From positions 82,597,756-82,661,755 of the forward strand of contig OX104112.1 in the NCBI GenBank assembly GCA_944474755.1: a DNA stretch of 64,000 bases, given 5' to 3'. A program made the translations under genes and the position numbers. The stretch is from Limnoperna fortunei (Eukaryota > Mollusca > Bivalvia > Mytilida > Modiolidae). The notes below the pieces were generated by a model. The model worked only from the letters and a program-made list of their open reading frames with translations, did no database searches and was not told the DNA's origin. Shown here in pieces: positions 21,304 through 31,037 of the stretch; the stretch's first letter is position 1; each line of letters opens with the position of its first letter.

Positions 21304-22425
21304 GTATTTGGTGACCATATGATATTTTTGTTGACTCATTGCGTTTGACTGTTATAATACTCTTCAAAAGTAATGTCCATTCTTTTTTAAGCTAACCAGG
21401 GGGTATCTGGGAATAAAGTAATCATTCAGTTTTTGCTTTGGTAATCATTAATCATTTTCTGAATATAACGTCATTTAACAAATTTTCAAAAAGTGGTAAT
21501 CGAGTCATCAAGAAGGAGGTGTTTAAAATCAAGTAATCACTAAAAATGACCCTTGTAATCAAGTAATCACCTTAAAATGCACCAGTAATCAAGAAACATA
21601 TGACGAGGCTCATCAATAACTCTTATTTTCAAAATTCTAACTCTTAAATGGCTAACTATATCCCTGCCACAAAATTTGTAGTTGTCCGTCTGTACATGTA
21701 ACCAATTCTTGTCGGGCTGTTACTATACGTACGGCTGGAGTTTGGGAAAACCCACTCATTCCTGTACCTGCAATTTTATTGTATAAACATTACTTAAATT
21801 GAATAAATGACTGTCAGTATGCTTAGATAATCAAGGAAGACTTACACCAGTATCAATTCTGTGGAAATGTACCTATGCAAATACAACATTCTCATTTTGA
21901 ATTTTCTACCCAAAAATATACTTAATATTACCGAAAAAAAAGTATACCTAATCATATACCTTTAGACCCGAAAAAGTAGACCCATTTCAGCCGCACGTCT
22001 GTACATACCAATATATATATGTGACCCCACCCCGGAACATTTTGTCTTTTTCATGTTAAATGTTCTATGTTCAGCACGGATCATTGTTTGACATTTTTGG
22101 ATCGGATTTGAGTAGTATGCATGATGTTTTGTTCCAGCAAGCAGCGCCCTTGAGTGACATAAAAGGCTATTGTCTCTTTCCCGTTTTGGAGTTTGTAATT
22201 TCATTGTTTATGTGGGTTAAGTCGCGTACATTTTCTTCCATACTCCTATTTGTTAACATTATCTATAATACATCACATAATCATACGCTTGGTGACAATT
22301 AAGGCTGCTGGCTCTTTTCCGTTGAGTTGTACCAGAATCTTCTTTTTGCAGTCCTTGTGATAAAGGCAATATACGATGAATGCTAAATGATAGGGATCAA
22401 ATTAAAGATAATATAATTGTAACAA
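21304..22425. other. Unrecognised interior; degenerate AAGTAATCA repeat at 21416-21600
   Basis: GTAATCA or AAGTAATCA recurs roughly eight times between 21416 and 21600 (for example AAAATCAAGTAATCAC and CTTGTAATCAAGTAATCACC). At 21955-22060 there are ACCCGAAAAAGTAGACCCAT and GTGACCCCACCCCGG. The open frames of 80 codons on both strands over 21962-22302 overlap and show no family signature. Confidence 0.45.
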
Positions 22426-22730
22426 CCCGTTTTGCAATAAAATTTTAAAAGATGTACAAATTGTTTGTTATGATGTTGTTAGTTTTCTATGCTCAAGTAC
22501 ACATATAACGATATACTGATATACTATTATAAGTATATATCCTTTTTTTATCATATTTTTCTACTTTAGCAGTTTATGTTGCAATAAGAACGCATTTTGC
22601 AATAACCCGTTTTGCAATAAAAATGTCAAACATGTACAAATCGTTCTTCATGATGTTGTGAATATTTTGAGGATTATCTATACACAAGTACAACGATATA
22701 CTATTATAAATATATATTATGTTTCATTTT
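22420..22730 (+). repeat. TTTTGCAATAA tandem array, part 1 (units about 190 bp)
   Basis: CCCGTTTTGCAATAA starts at 22426 and 22616. Each unit continues TGTCAAACATGTACAAAT, ATGATGTTGTG, GATTATCTA-ACACAAGTAC, AACGATATACTATTATA, TATATAT-TGTTTCAT. The last unit stops at ATGTTTCATTTT (about 22730), where a GCTCACCTG-ended element begins. The missing remainder of that unit reappears at about 23970. Confidence 0.85.
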
Positions 22731-23968
22731 TGTAGCTCACCTGACTCAAAGTTTGAGTTTTTGGTGCTGATCAAATATTAAACATAGCTGCCAGAGCCTT
22801 AAATGCGTTCTGATTGGCTAAATTTCAAAACTCTTCTCCTCATAAACCGCTTGTCAGATTGATTTGCAATATTGCAGAAATGTACCTTAGATGGTCTTCT
22901 ACAAAGGTTGAGTTTTTTGTGCCAATCCAAAATCCAAGATGGCCGCCATCGCAGGACATAATTTAACATAGGACCCTATGGGAAAAACAAACAAACAAAC
23001 AACTTCTTTTCAGAAACTGTTCCACATAATGAAGCCAAATTTTAAAGAAATGAAGGTTGGATAATTATCTTAATAATTTGTGTTTTTGGAGGCAAATGCA
23101 AATTGAACATGGCTTCCAGGGCCAATAATGGGTTCTGTTTGGCTGAATTTCAAAATTCTACTTCTCATAAACCATTTTGCTGATTGATTTGAAAATCCGC
23201 AGATATGTACCTTAGATGGTCCTCTACAAAGTTTGAATTCTTAGTGCCAATCCAAAATCCAAGATGGCCACCATCGCAGGACTTTGTTTAACATAGGACC
23301 CTATGGGTAAAACGTGCAAACAACTTCTTTTTGGAATCAGTTCCACACAATGAAGCCAAAGAAATGCAGAAATGAAGGTTGGATTGTTATCTAAATATTT
23401 TGATTTTTTCGAGACAATTGCAACTTCAACACTAGGGCCACTAATGCGTTCTGATAGAATGAATTTCAAAATTCTTCTTCTCATAAACCGTTTTTGCAGA
23501 TTGATTTGAAATATTGCAGATATGTACCTTAGATGGTCCTCTACAAAGTTTGAGATTTAAGTGCCGATCCAAAATCCAAGATGGCCGCCATTACAGGACT
23601 AAGTATAACATAGGACCCTATGGGAAAAACAAACAAACAACTTCTTCTCAGAAACTGTTCCAAATAATGAGGCCAAAATATGAAGAAATTATGGTTTGAT
23701 ATTTATCTTATTATTTGGGTTTTTCGAGCCAATTGCAAATTGAACATGGCTCCTACTGCCACTAATGGGTTCTTTTTGGCTGAAATTTCAAAAATCTTCT
23801 TTTTACAAACCGCATGCAGATTGATTTGAAACATGGCAACATTCATAGAAACAGCATCATCATGTAAAATCTGTAGCATTTAATATCAAAATTAATAGAA
23901 AACTAATGTCTCTTAAAATTTATTAGTAAGTCATGTGAGCGATACAGGCTCTTAAGAGCCTCTAGTTT
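22731..23968 (-). mobile_element. GCTCACCTG-ended element 1, with about 320 bp internal tandem repeats
   Basis: It begins TGTAGCTCACCTGACTCAAA and ends ATGTGAGCGATACAGGCTCT, TAAGAGCCTCTAG. Inside, blocks such as AAAATCCAAGATGGCCGCCA, AACATAGGACCCTATGGG, AACAACTTCTTTT, CTGTTCCA-ATAATGA-GCCAAA and TTGCAGATATGTACCTTAGA repeat about every 317-325 bp (AAGATGG at 22936, 23261 and 23578). That is about 3.5 units. Its AGGCTC end is the complement of the start of element 2. From memory this end motif is common in bivalve genomes. It interrupts a unit of the TTTTGCAATAA array. Confidence 0.7.
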
Positions 23969-24602
23969 TTTTTTCAGCATCAGAAGTTTATTGCCAAACC
24001 GGTTGGAGTAGTCAACCCGTTTTGCAATAAGAACGCATTTTGCAATAACCAGTTTTGCAAGAAAATTGTCAAACATGTTTTAATCATTCTTAATGATGTT
24101 GTGGATAGATTGTGGATTATCTATCCACAAGTACAAATATAACGATGTACTATTATAGGTATATATCCTCTGTTTCATCATATTTTTCGACATAAGAAAT
24201 TTATTGCCAAACGGGTTGGAGTAGTCAACCCGTTTTGCAATAAGAACGCATTTTGCAATAACCCGTTTTAAAATAAAACTTGTCAAACATTTACAAATCA
24301 TACATTATTATGTTGTGGATTATCTATCCACAAGTACAAATATAACGATATACTATTATAAGTATATATTATGTTTCATCATATTTTTTTCAACATCAAA
24401 AGTTTTTTGCCAAACGGATTGGAGTAGTCAACCCGTTTTGCAATAACCCGTTTCGCAATAAAATTGTCAAACATGTACAAATCGATCTTTATGATGGTGT
24501 GGATAGATTGTGGATTATCTATACACAAGTACTAATATAACGATGTACCATTATAATATTATTTTCTGGGTGTTACTTTCTTTGTTTACAACCAGAATAA
24601 GA
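23969..24602 (+). repeat. TTTTGCAATAA tandem array, part 2 (units about 205-213 bp, palindromic junctions)
   Basis: CCCGTTTTGCAATAA starts at 24016, 24229 and 24432. Each unit junction is a palindrome: TTATTGCCAAACGGGTTGGA, GTAG, TCAACCCGTTTTGCAATAA. The body matches part 1, including TTGTGGATTATCTATCCACA, itself a small inverted repeat. Together with part 1 there are about five units, probably inverted-end elements amplified in tandem. Confidence 0.85.
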
Positions 24603-25796
24603 AATAAACTAGAGGCTCCCAGGAGCCTGTAATCGCTCACCTGGAACCCAAATGACTTCAACTATATTTAAATTTTTAAAATTAACAGTTTCAGTCTAGT
24701 TGTTATAGCTTTTAAGTTACTGTGCAAAAACTAAACATTTCTTCAAAAATTTTAGTTAAGTAGAATAACTCATATAAGGTGCAATCAGACAATTTCTGAA
24801 AATTAAATGGTTTTGTAGGCCTTGTCCTTCATGGAAATTTATAAAATTTACAGTTGTACTCTAGGTGTGTTATAGACTAATCTATAATACAAAATTTTTT
24901 CATTTGTCCAAATTCATAATTAAAGGATAATAACTCCTATAAAGAGTCATCTTGCAATTTTGGACTAAGCAATCATTTGTAGGACTTTTATTGCTGATCA
25001 TTTGTGCAATTTACAGTTTCAATGTAGCTGCTATAGTTTTAGTTTAAGGACAAAAACGGAAAATTTCATCAAAAATTGCCATTGAAGGGCAATAACTCCT
25101 ATAAGGAGTCATCTGACAATTTCAGACTAATACAGTGAATTGTAGGACTTGTATTACTGATCATTTTTTTGCCAGTTACAGTTTTACTCTAGCTGTTATA
25201 GTTTTTAAGTTACGGGACAAATAGGTAAAATTTCATAAAAAATTGTCATTTAAGGGCAATTACTCCCATAAGGAGTCATCTGACAATTTCAAACCAATTA
25301 AGTGAATTGTAGGGCTTTTATTGCTGATCATTTTTGCTATTTACAGTTTTACTCTACATCTTATAGTTTTCAAGTTATATTGTAAATACCAAACATTTTG
25401 TCAAAAATCGTCAATAAAGGGCAATAACTCATACAAGAAGCCAATATACAACTTCACACTTATGGCAACTATTGTAGACCTTAACGTGCTGAACAATTTG
25501 AAGTAACGGTTTTCTCTATAGCTATTATAATGTTTGAGATAATTATCAAAAACCTATGTTGACACCCATGTTCTATTTTTAGTAACAGCGGCCATTTTTG
25601 TCTGTTGATCAACACCCTGAGAACAAACTTGAAACTAGGAACCCTTATGATGATTGTGGCCAAGTTTAAAAAAAAATTGGCCCAGTGGTTTCAGAGGAGA
25701 AGATTTTTTAAAACGACGGACGACAGACGACGGACGCCAAGTGATAGCAAAAGCTCACATGGACCTTCGGTGACCAGGTGAGCAAAAAAGAAAAAA
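24603..25796 (+). mobile_element. GCTCACCTG-ended element 2, with about 167 bp internal tandem repeats
   Basis: It starts AACTAGAGGCTCCCAGGAGC, CTGTAATCGCTCACCTGG and ends CATGGACCTTCGGTGACCAG, GTGAGCAAAAAAG. Inside, GGGCAATAACTCC-ATAAGGA, GTCATCTGACAATTTCAGAC, AATTGTAGGACTT-TATT, TGATCATTTTT and TACAGTTTTACTCTAGCTG repeat with starts of AATAACT at 24764, 24929, 25091, 25258 and 25433 (period about 167 bp). The last part (GGACGACAGACGACGGACGC) is low complexity. Its orientation is opposite to element 1. Confidence 0.7.
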
Positions 25797-26126
25797 GATA
25801 ATTTAATACTTATTATTGAAAACTAAAAAACAAACAAAATAAAAAAACAAAAGCCCCAACCACGGTTACATTTAAAAAATATTTATTCAATATTTAATTC
25901 ATTTATTATATTTATATTTTAAGTATATTTTTGCAGTTGTCTGTAATTTTATAAAGTTTATCTTAAAAGTTTTTTTGCGTAAAACGTGTGTACTTTATTA
26001 AATAAGAGTCGGGCTTGATGGTATTTTGAACAAATTATCAAATTAGTGTTTTTGTTGACAAGTTTTAATTATACTCTACTTAATAAAAATAACGTCAACC
26101 AGCGATCGTGGTAGGTTGGTTAAGGT
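25797..26126. other. AT-rich stretch, nothing recognised
   Basis: No supported feature is seen before the exon-like segment at 26127. Confidence 0.4.
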
Positions 26127-26225
26127 ATGAACACACACCGATCAACCGACTTATATCATTTTGGTGAGAAGATGTATGACACGATGAAAAAAGATATAAA
26201 CAAGTTAGAAGCGATGAAAACGGAG
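26127..26225 (+). CDS. Possible small first coding exon (33 codons, then splice donor)
   Basis: An ATG at 26127 opens a frame reading RSTDLYHFGEKMYDTMKKD, INKLEAMKTE and ends at GAG/GTAAGT (26226), a textbook donor in phase 0. The peptide is charged and helix-like. Nucleotides 26138-26207 are 69 of 70 identical to the complement of 27751-27820, where the same amino acids are encoded on the other strand. I do not recognise the protein family and cannot find the next exon. Because the copy is so much better conserved than its surroundings, it may be part of a real or recently mobile gene. Confidence 0.3.
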
Positions 26226-26816
26226 GTAAGTTTTGCAAGTTTTTTTATAGTTTAAATTTACTGTAGCGAATAAAATATATTAAAACACGATTTAGCATAG
26301 ATTTGGCAATAGATATATTCAGTTTTTTTAAGCTCTAGCTTTTATTTTTGTCCAACTTATCTTATAAAATAAGCGAAAAAAAGCAGATATAGTTATTAAA
26401 ATGCTAAAATGACCTTTTATGTTATAATTTTATTTCAAATCGGCCGTTTAAATGTAAAGAATATTCTTTTAGCTTTCGTTTGGTGCCAAAATGTATTTTT
26501 AACATAATGCATTAACAATATTAATTTGATTTTAATGCAGAGTCAAAGAAAGTCCGATACGATATAAATCAGTTCAATGATACGACTAAAACAAGAAATA
26601 TGACTTTGTATAAGCTATGAAATTCTGCTAACCAATTGAACAAGTATTCACTTTAAGAGTTCGTAACGTAATAATATATGTAAATTTGAGAATTTTCTTG
26701 TCAATATGAATGCTTCGTGTCCGGAATATTTAACCCCCCCCCCCCCCAAGATCACATCAATGCCCTTTAAGTCATTGCTTCGCGAGTTATAACTTTCAAA
26801 ATAATTGTTTGACTGT
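26226..26816. other. AT-rich stretch with a poly-C tract near 26730-26745
   Basis: Possible intron after the donor at 26226. The TTTAACCCCCC run near 26730 has about 14 C. Nothing else is recognised. Confidence 0.4.
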
Positions 26817-26940
26817 TTGTTTGCTTGTATGAATGGTGTTTAATGCTACTTTCAGCAATTTTTCAGCTGTATGATGGAATCCAGTTGGGAGTGGAAGCCC
26901 GAGTACCCAGAGAAAACCCGGACCTTCGTTAATAGTTTAA
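26817..26940 (-). mobile_element. SINE family 1 core fragment (copy 3)
   Basis: TGGTGTTTAATGCTACTTTC, AGCAATTTTTCAGCTGTATG, ATGGAATCCAGTTGGGAGTG, GAAGCCCGAGTACCCAGAGA, AAACCCGGACCTTCGTTAAT follow the family 1 core order. The tRNA-like head is missing. Confidence 0.75.
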
Positions 26941-27678
26941 GATTTTCATATTTGCCATCTGAGTAGATAGTTACTAGTCAATGGGTGTCGTAGAAAACCC
27001 AAAAGAGTGACAAAATTATGTCGACGGTCGTGCCTTCTGCAAAACTGAATTTTTTTGTCACTCACCGCCCAAAGGCAACATAGTAGGAAATATTTGTAAA
27101 AAATCGTGTTCGTTATGTTGTTATTTGTTGATAGGTTCGAACTCATATGTAGAGCGTTATCGACATACAACAAAGATTTCCACTGAAGCCCTGTTCTGGG
27201 ATTGTCTCAATGAGAGCATTTACTCTATTTACATCCTCACTATGGTTTTATGATGAATTAAAAAGCTGCTCCGCTGCTTGTTACCTTTTTGCATATCTAG
27301 TGATTTGTGTCAAGAATTTATACATCATAGTCCTATTGTATTAACAAGTGTAGACTTTTTGTATAATATTCAATGATATACAGACATTAGTTGTAAAAAG
27401 TTATTGAAATGCCCCATGTGGAAGTATAAAACTAATCACTTAAGAAATACGTGGCTGTTTTCAATCGTGTCAAGGAACTTTTATTCATCGTGTCATTATA
27501 AAAAGATGAGCTGATTTTTCCGTATTATTTTTTTCAGTAAATGCGTAAAGAAAAATGATTTATTTGTTCAAATTTGTGATGCCGGTACCTTTGAAACATA
27601 TTTTCAGATAACAAATGAAAACATTAGTTAAAACGATTGAATATGTTAATGGACAAATATATGCCAAATAATTTTTTA
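26941..27678. other. AT-rich stretch, nothing recognised
   Basis: A 75-codon minus frame (26946-27173) shows no recognised features. Confidence 0.4.
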
Positions 27679-27903
27679 CTACACTATATTTGATACAGTG
27701 AGTTTTAAACGTAGCGATTTGGAAAAAGTCATCCGTATACGTATAGGTCTTAACTTGTTTATATCTTTTTTCATCGTGTCATACGTCTTCTCACCAAAAT
27801 GATATAAGTCGGTTGATCGGGGTGGAACACTGCTTTTGCCATAATGATGGTGTTTGTCCAATGATTCAATTGATCGACAAATAATGTCACTCACTTTTGT
27901 CAT
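27679..27903 (-). CDS. Small unrecognised ORF, 74 codons
   Basis: From the ATG at 27903 the minus strand reads MTKVSDIICRSIESLDKHHH, YGKSSVPPRSTDLYHFGEKT, YDTMKKDINKL, then a diverging tail (RPIRIRMTF...) to TAG at 27679-27681. The open frame continues upstream of this ATG through the SINE at 27966-28290, so that longer N-terminus is not credible. The middle 70 nt is nearly identical to the inverted copy at 26138-26207. The composition is balanced (Ser, Asp, Lys, His) and unlike the Phe/Ile/Tyr-rich noise frames around it, which is why I list it. No family or function is recognised. It could be a retrocopy or rearranged duplicate of the 26.1 kb exon. Confidence 0.3.
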   Translation of the reverse strand: MTKVSDIICRSIESLDKHHHYGKSSVPPRSTDLYHFGEKTYDTMKKDINKLRPIRIRMTFSKSLRLKLTVSNIV

Positions 27904-27965
27904 ATATGGTAGTGTTAATGATATAAATTTGTCACATTTAGTAATGTAAACAATTAGACACAGCA

Positions 27966-28290
27966 GCCCCGGATGGCGGATAGGGGAGACCCTCTCGTTG
28001 GGGGTTGTCTGGTCATAATACGGAAAGCCTGGTCGCGGACCGTGGTAGGTGATGTGTTTGAAGAGTGCCACGCTCCTTGAACGATAAAGACCCCTTTTAT
28101 AGATTTGAAAAAGAGTATGCTCATTGTAGCCGCTACAAAAGGTTAAATTCTCCGTCCCAACCCATACTCAATTTTTTGCAGTCAAACATTTTCCATCCCT
28201 TTTTCACATTGATTTATTTTTTAACTCGTTCTCGTCCTGGATATAGCTAAAATATTGCTCGCTGGACATAGGGCAAACATCCAATCAATC
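27966..28290 (+). mobile_element. SINE-like repeat, family 2 (copy 2, best copy)
   Basis: AAGCCTGGTCGCGGACCGTG, GAGTGCCACGCTCCTTGAAC, GATAAAGACCCCTTTTATAG, ATTTGAAAAAGAGTATGCTC, GTAGCCGCTACAAAAGGTTA, AATTCTCCGTCCCAACCCAT, GATTTATTTTTTAACTCG, TCCTGGATATAGCTAAAATA, TTGCTCGCTGGACATAGGGC, then AATCAATCGAT. The AATC-type tail at the right gives a plus orientation. The 5' end before GCCTGG (CCCCGGATGGCGGATAGGGG) may be its head, but I could not define a clear box A and box B. Confidence 0.75.
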
Positions 28291-29169
28291 GATATAATTG
28301 TGTTAACTCTCAAAATAGTAGCATGCTTTTGTTTATCTGAGACTGCAGGTGCAGAGCCAGAAATCGTGGCTCTGAGGCCGTAACATCGCACGACCTCGGT
28401 GCAAGTGATAGAAATTGAGTCGTATTTTTTTTAAGCAGCGCAGCTTCCAACTCTTTTCATCCTACTTTTAACCCTGTTACGAATGCTTCTGAAATTATAC
28501 TTAGGTTTGGCCACCTTTTATAGTTAATTTACTTTATTGTATTGACGCTTTGCTGCTGATACATTTTGAACTGAGTTAGTCATTATGGCCAGTTATATTG
28601 TGCCTATATATATAAGAAACACACACAATAGCGAAGTAATTGAAAGGCCAGTCCTGTTCTGTACCGTAGGTCTACACAAGTTGAAAGTAAGTAGTAAACG
28701 AGCATATGATAAATGAAGCGATTTTTTTCCTTTTACTTATCTTCCCTTTTAAGATGATCAAATTCGATCCAATATTTCCGTATTTAGTATAATTCTTCAG
28801 ATTTTAATACTTAAACCTTATTCTGGAAATAGAGACAGAACTACAAAATAGGCTGTAGACAAACGTGATGACTTCAACTTTCCAAATGCTAACTTCCCGT
28901 ATAGCGATTGAAATATTCCAGCAGTCCGGTATGGTAATTACAACTTATTCGTTATACTAGATTTTGCTATGTGCTAAGTTGACTATTGAACCTCTCAAAC
29001 AGGCGCTTGTAAATAGGTTGATAATATTCCTTCAGTTTTATGTCCGTTGCCTTGAATTAATTGATAGCTGCATGTGGTTAATCCATCTCCATTTAGACAA
29101 GACCGTGCTTAACTTGACGGGCGTGTAATTATTCCCTTTCCGTTAATGTGTTCTTGGCTTAGGTTTCCC
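28291..29169. other. AT-rich stretch, nothing recognised
   Basis: No supported feature is seen. Confidence 0.4.
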
Positions 29170-29436
29170 TTATTGCAAAACTGGTTATTGCCAAATGCGA
29201 TTTTATTTCAAAACGGGTTGACTGCGCCAACCCATTTTGCAATAAACTTTTTATCTCGGGATGTATCAGTAATCCGATGGTATCTGTTTGTGCTGATATA
29301 TATTTATATTCACAATAGTTCATAGATAAACCAAAACATTATTAGGAACATTCTGTAGTTTCATCAGTTAAATTTCTGTCCCAAAAACACTTTATTGCAA
29401 AACGGGTTGACTACTAAAGCCCGTTTTGCTATAAAC
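29170..29436 (-). repeat. TTTTGCAATAA family, inverted diverged copies
   Basis: TTATTGCAAAACTGGTTATT, TTCAAAACGGGTTGACTGCG, CCAACCCATTTTGCAATAAA and, 180 bp later, TTTATTGCAAAACGGGTTGA, CTACTAAAGCCCGTTTTGCT repeat the palindromic junctions of the 22.4-24.6 kb array. The intervening body has diverged. Confidence 0.7.
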
Positions 29437-30687
29437 TGTTCATGTCGCCACGAATCAGTCATTCGAAGGTATATGCACCTCAAGTTCCCCGTGTTGCAAA
29501 GCACGCAACACTAAAGGAGATACACACCTGAAAGTCATATAATTGAATCTTCGGGAAAACTTATATATTTATATTTGGAAGGATCACTAAAAGAAGTACA
29601 TTAAGCGAACAAATATCCATAGTTATATGATTATATATAAGCAGTTGAAGTTTTGGCAGGAAATGAAATTTCTCTGCCTTTTTTATAGGTTTTCATTACT
29701 TTCATTTTCCTTTCCAAAAACACAGCAATAATTAAACTTCGAACTAAAATTTACGAAATTTTGAAAAGAAAATAGGGGCTACATGATATAATAGAGAAGA
29801 ATGGGTTTTAATGGATAAAGGAAGAGAAACCCGAAAGTTTTGTTTAAATCTCAAAACCTCTTAAGTGAATTTGCGATCAACTTAGTGATAGAAATGGTAT
29901 TGAAAAAATAATTAATGACGAAAACTAGACGACTGTATGCTATTTTTTATCTAATTTATCATCGGATTTTTGTTATTTATGGCATAATTATGCGTAATCT
30001 TTGGTCAATACATGAAATGCCTGGAATCTAATAATCACGTATAATCTCTGGGTTTTCTTTTTTAAAATAACGTTTTTATTGATATTTCAGCCTTCGGCCT
30101 TTCATTCAGTTTGTAAGGTCAGGGATATCCGTTCGTACATCCATGAACGATCAAGTTTTGTGCTTAATTCTGTAATGAATACTCAAACTCGAATTAATTA
30201 GTCAAAATTAATGAAAAACGTCTAATGTTCACATATCTTGGACTGATTTAGCAGTTGCCACACGCGTGTTGAATAATGACAAATTTTGCATGTTTAGATG
30301 GTGTAATTTGTGGATTATATGCAGACATGTTAAAACGGGCTTCAATGCAACCATTTTGGCTTGATATTAAAATTTATAATCTTCAACTCAGTCTAATTTA
30401 AAAAAAAAAAGCCCTTACTGGAACTATGCATTTGAATTAGGAATTTACACGTATTTTGTTGTTTTATTTCACAGCGCATTTAAGGTGGTTCCGGGATATA
30501 AGCAAATTCCATCAGATTAAAAAAAAAAATTTCAGAATTAAAATTTCATTAAAAAAAAACATGCCTAAAAAATTGGGGGTCACACACATACACAATTTCG
30601 ACAGTCTTGGCCCATTCCCGTGGACCACAGGCCCCATGATGCTAGGCCTTGAGAGACTCGGTGTAAGAAAATCTGACGAATGCATGT
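29437..30687. other. AT-rich stretch, nothing recognised
   Basis: Interior of the 9.83 kb unit. GTTGCAAAGCACGCAACAC near 29494 is a small hairpin. No coding frame is supported. The 119-codon frame at 30456-30815 owes its length to the GTCCG minisatellite. Confidence 0.4.
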
Positions 30688-30910
30688 ACTCATATCGGAC
30701 AAAAAACAAAAAAGTCGGACAAAAAGCTAATCGGATACAAAATTTCGGACAAAAGGCAAAAAATCGGACAAAAAGCAAAAATATTGGACAAAAAGCTAAT
30801 CGGATAAAAGGTTGACGGAAAAAAAGCAAAAGTTCGGACGAAAAGCAAAATTATCGGATAAAAAGCGACGGCGGACAAAAAGAAAATGTCGGACATAAAG
30901 CATCGTATCA
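30688..30910 (-). repeat. Right arm: inverted GTCCG-rich minisatellite terminal repeat
   Basis: It is the complement of 21080-21303 with few changes, in the same order of variant units (TCGGACAAAAAGC, AATCGGATAC, AATCGGATAAAAGGTTG). It ends CATCGTATCA directly before CACATG at 30911. Confidence 0.9.
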
Positions 30911-31036
30911 CACATGAACCAGAAATGTGCCAATTTTTACATTTCTGTATCAATTTTTTAAATTATGAATTAAAATAATATATGAAGTAAAATTCCCATT
31001 TTTTGTATGTTGCGTTTTTTTTTTTTGAGTGAGTAT
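30911..31036 (+). mobile_element. Tc1-like transposon, 3' end with terminal inverted repeat
   Basis: After CACATG the sequence runs through an AT-rich 3' tail to TGTTGCGTTTTTTTTTTTTT, GAGTGAGTA, which is the inverse of the left end at 19733. A TA dinucleotide follows at 31036-31037, as expected for a Tc1/mariner target site. It completes the element whose 5' part is at 19733-21079. Confidence 0.75.
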
Positions 31037-31037
31037 A

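Larger units (their letters stand above)
21080..30910. mobile_element. 9.83 kb inverted-repeat-bounded unit inserted in the Tc1-like element (candidate composite transposon)
   Basis: The two ends are inverted copies of each other: 21080-21303 starts TGATACGATGCTTTATG, and 30688-30910 ends with the complement CATAAAGCATCGTATCA. The direct hexamer CACATG sits immediately outside both ends (21074-21079 and 30911-30916), as a target duplication would. The flanks are the two halves of a Tc1-like element. Inside are a TTTTGCAATAA tandem array, two GCTCACCTG-ended elements, a SINE pair and two short coding-like segments. No transposase, integrase or polymerase is recognisable, so if it is an element it is non-autonomous. 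The alternative is two independent insertions of the GTCCG minisatellite. Confidence 0.5.

Noticed and set aside
27904..28071. N-terminal extension of the 74-codon minus ORF (total 130 codons)
   Set aside because: The extension reads through the inverted family 2 SINE, so a start at 27903 is more credible.
21080..30910. A Maverick/Polinton element
   Set aside because: Size and a 6 bp duplication fit, but no polymerase B, integrase, ATPase, protease or capsid gene is visible and the interior is mainly other repeats.
30456..30953. ORFs of 87-119 codons on both strands near the right arm
   Set aside because: Their length comes from the GTCCG minisatellite arm; the same kind of frame appears at 21079-21348.
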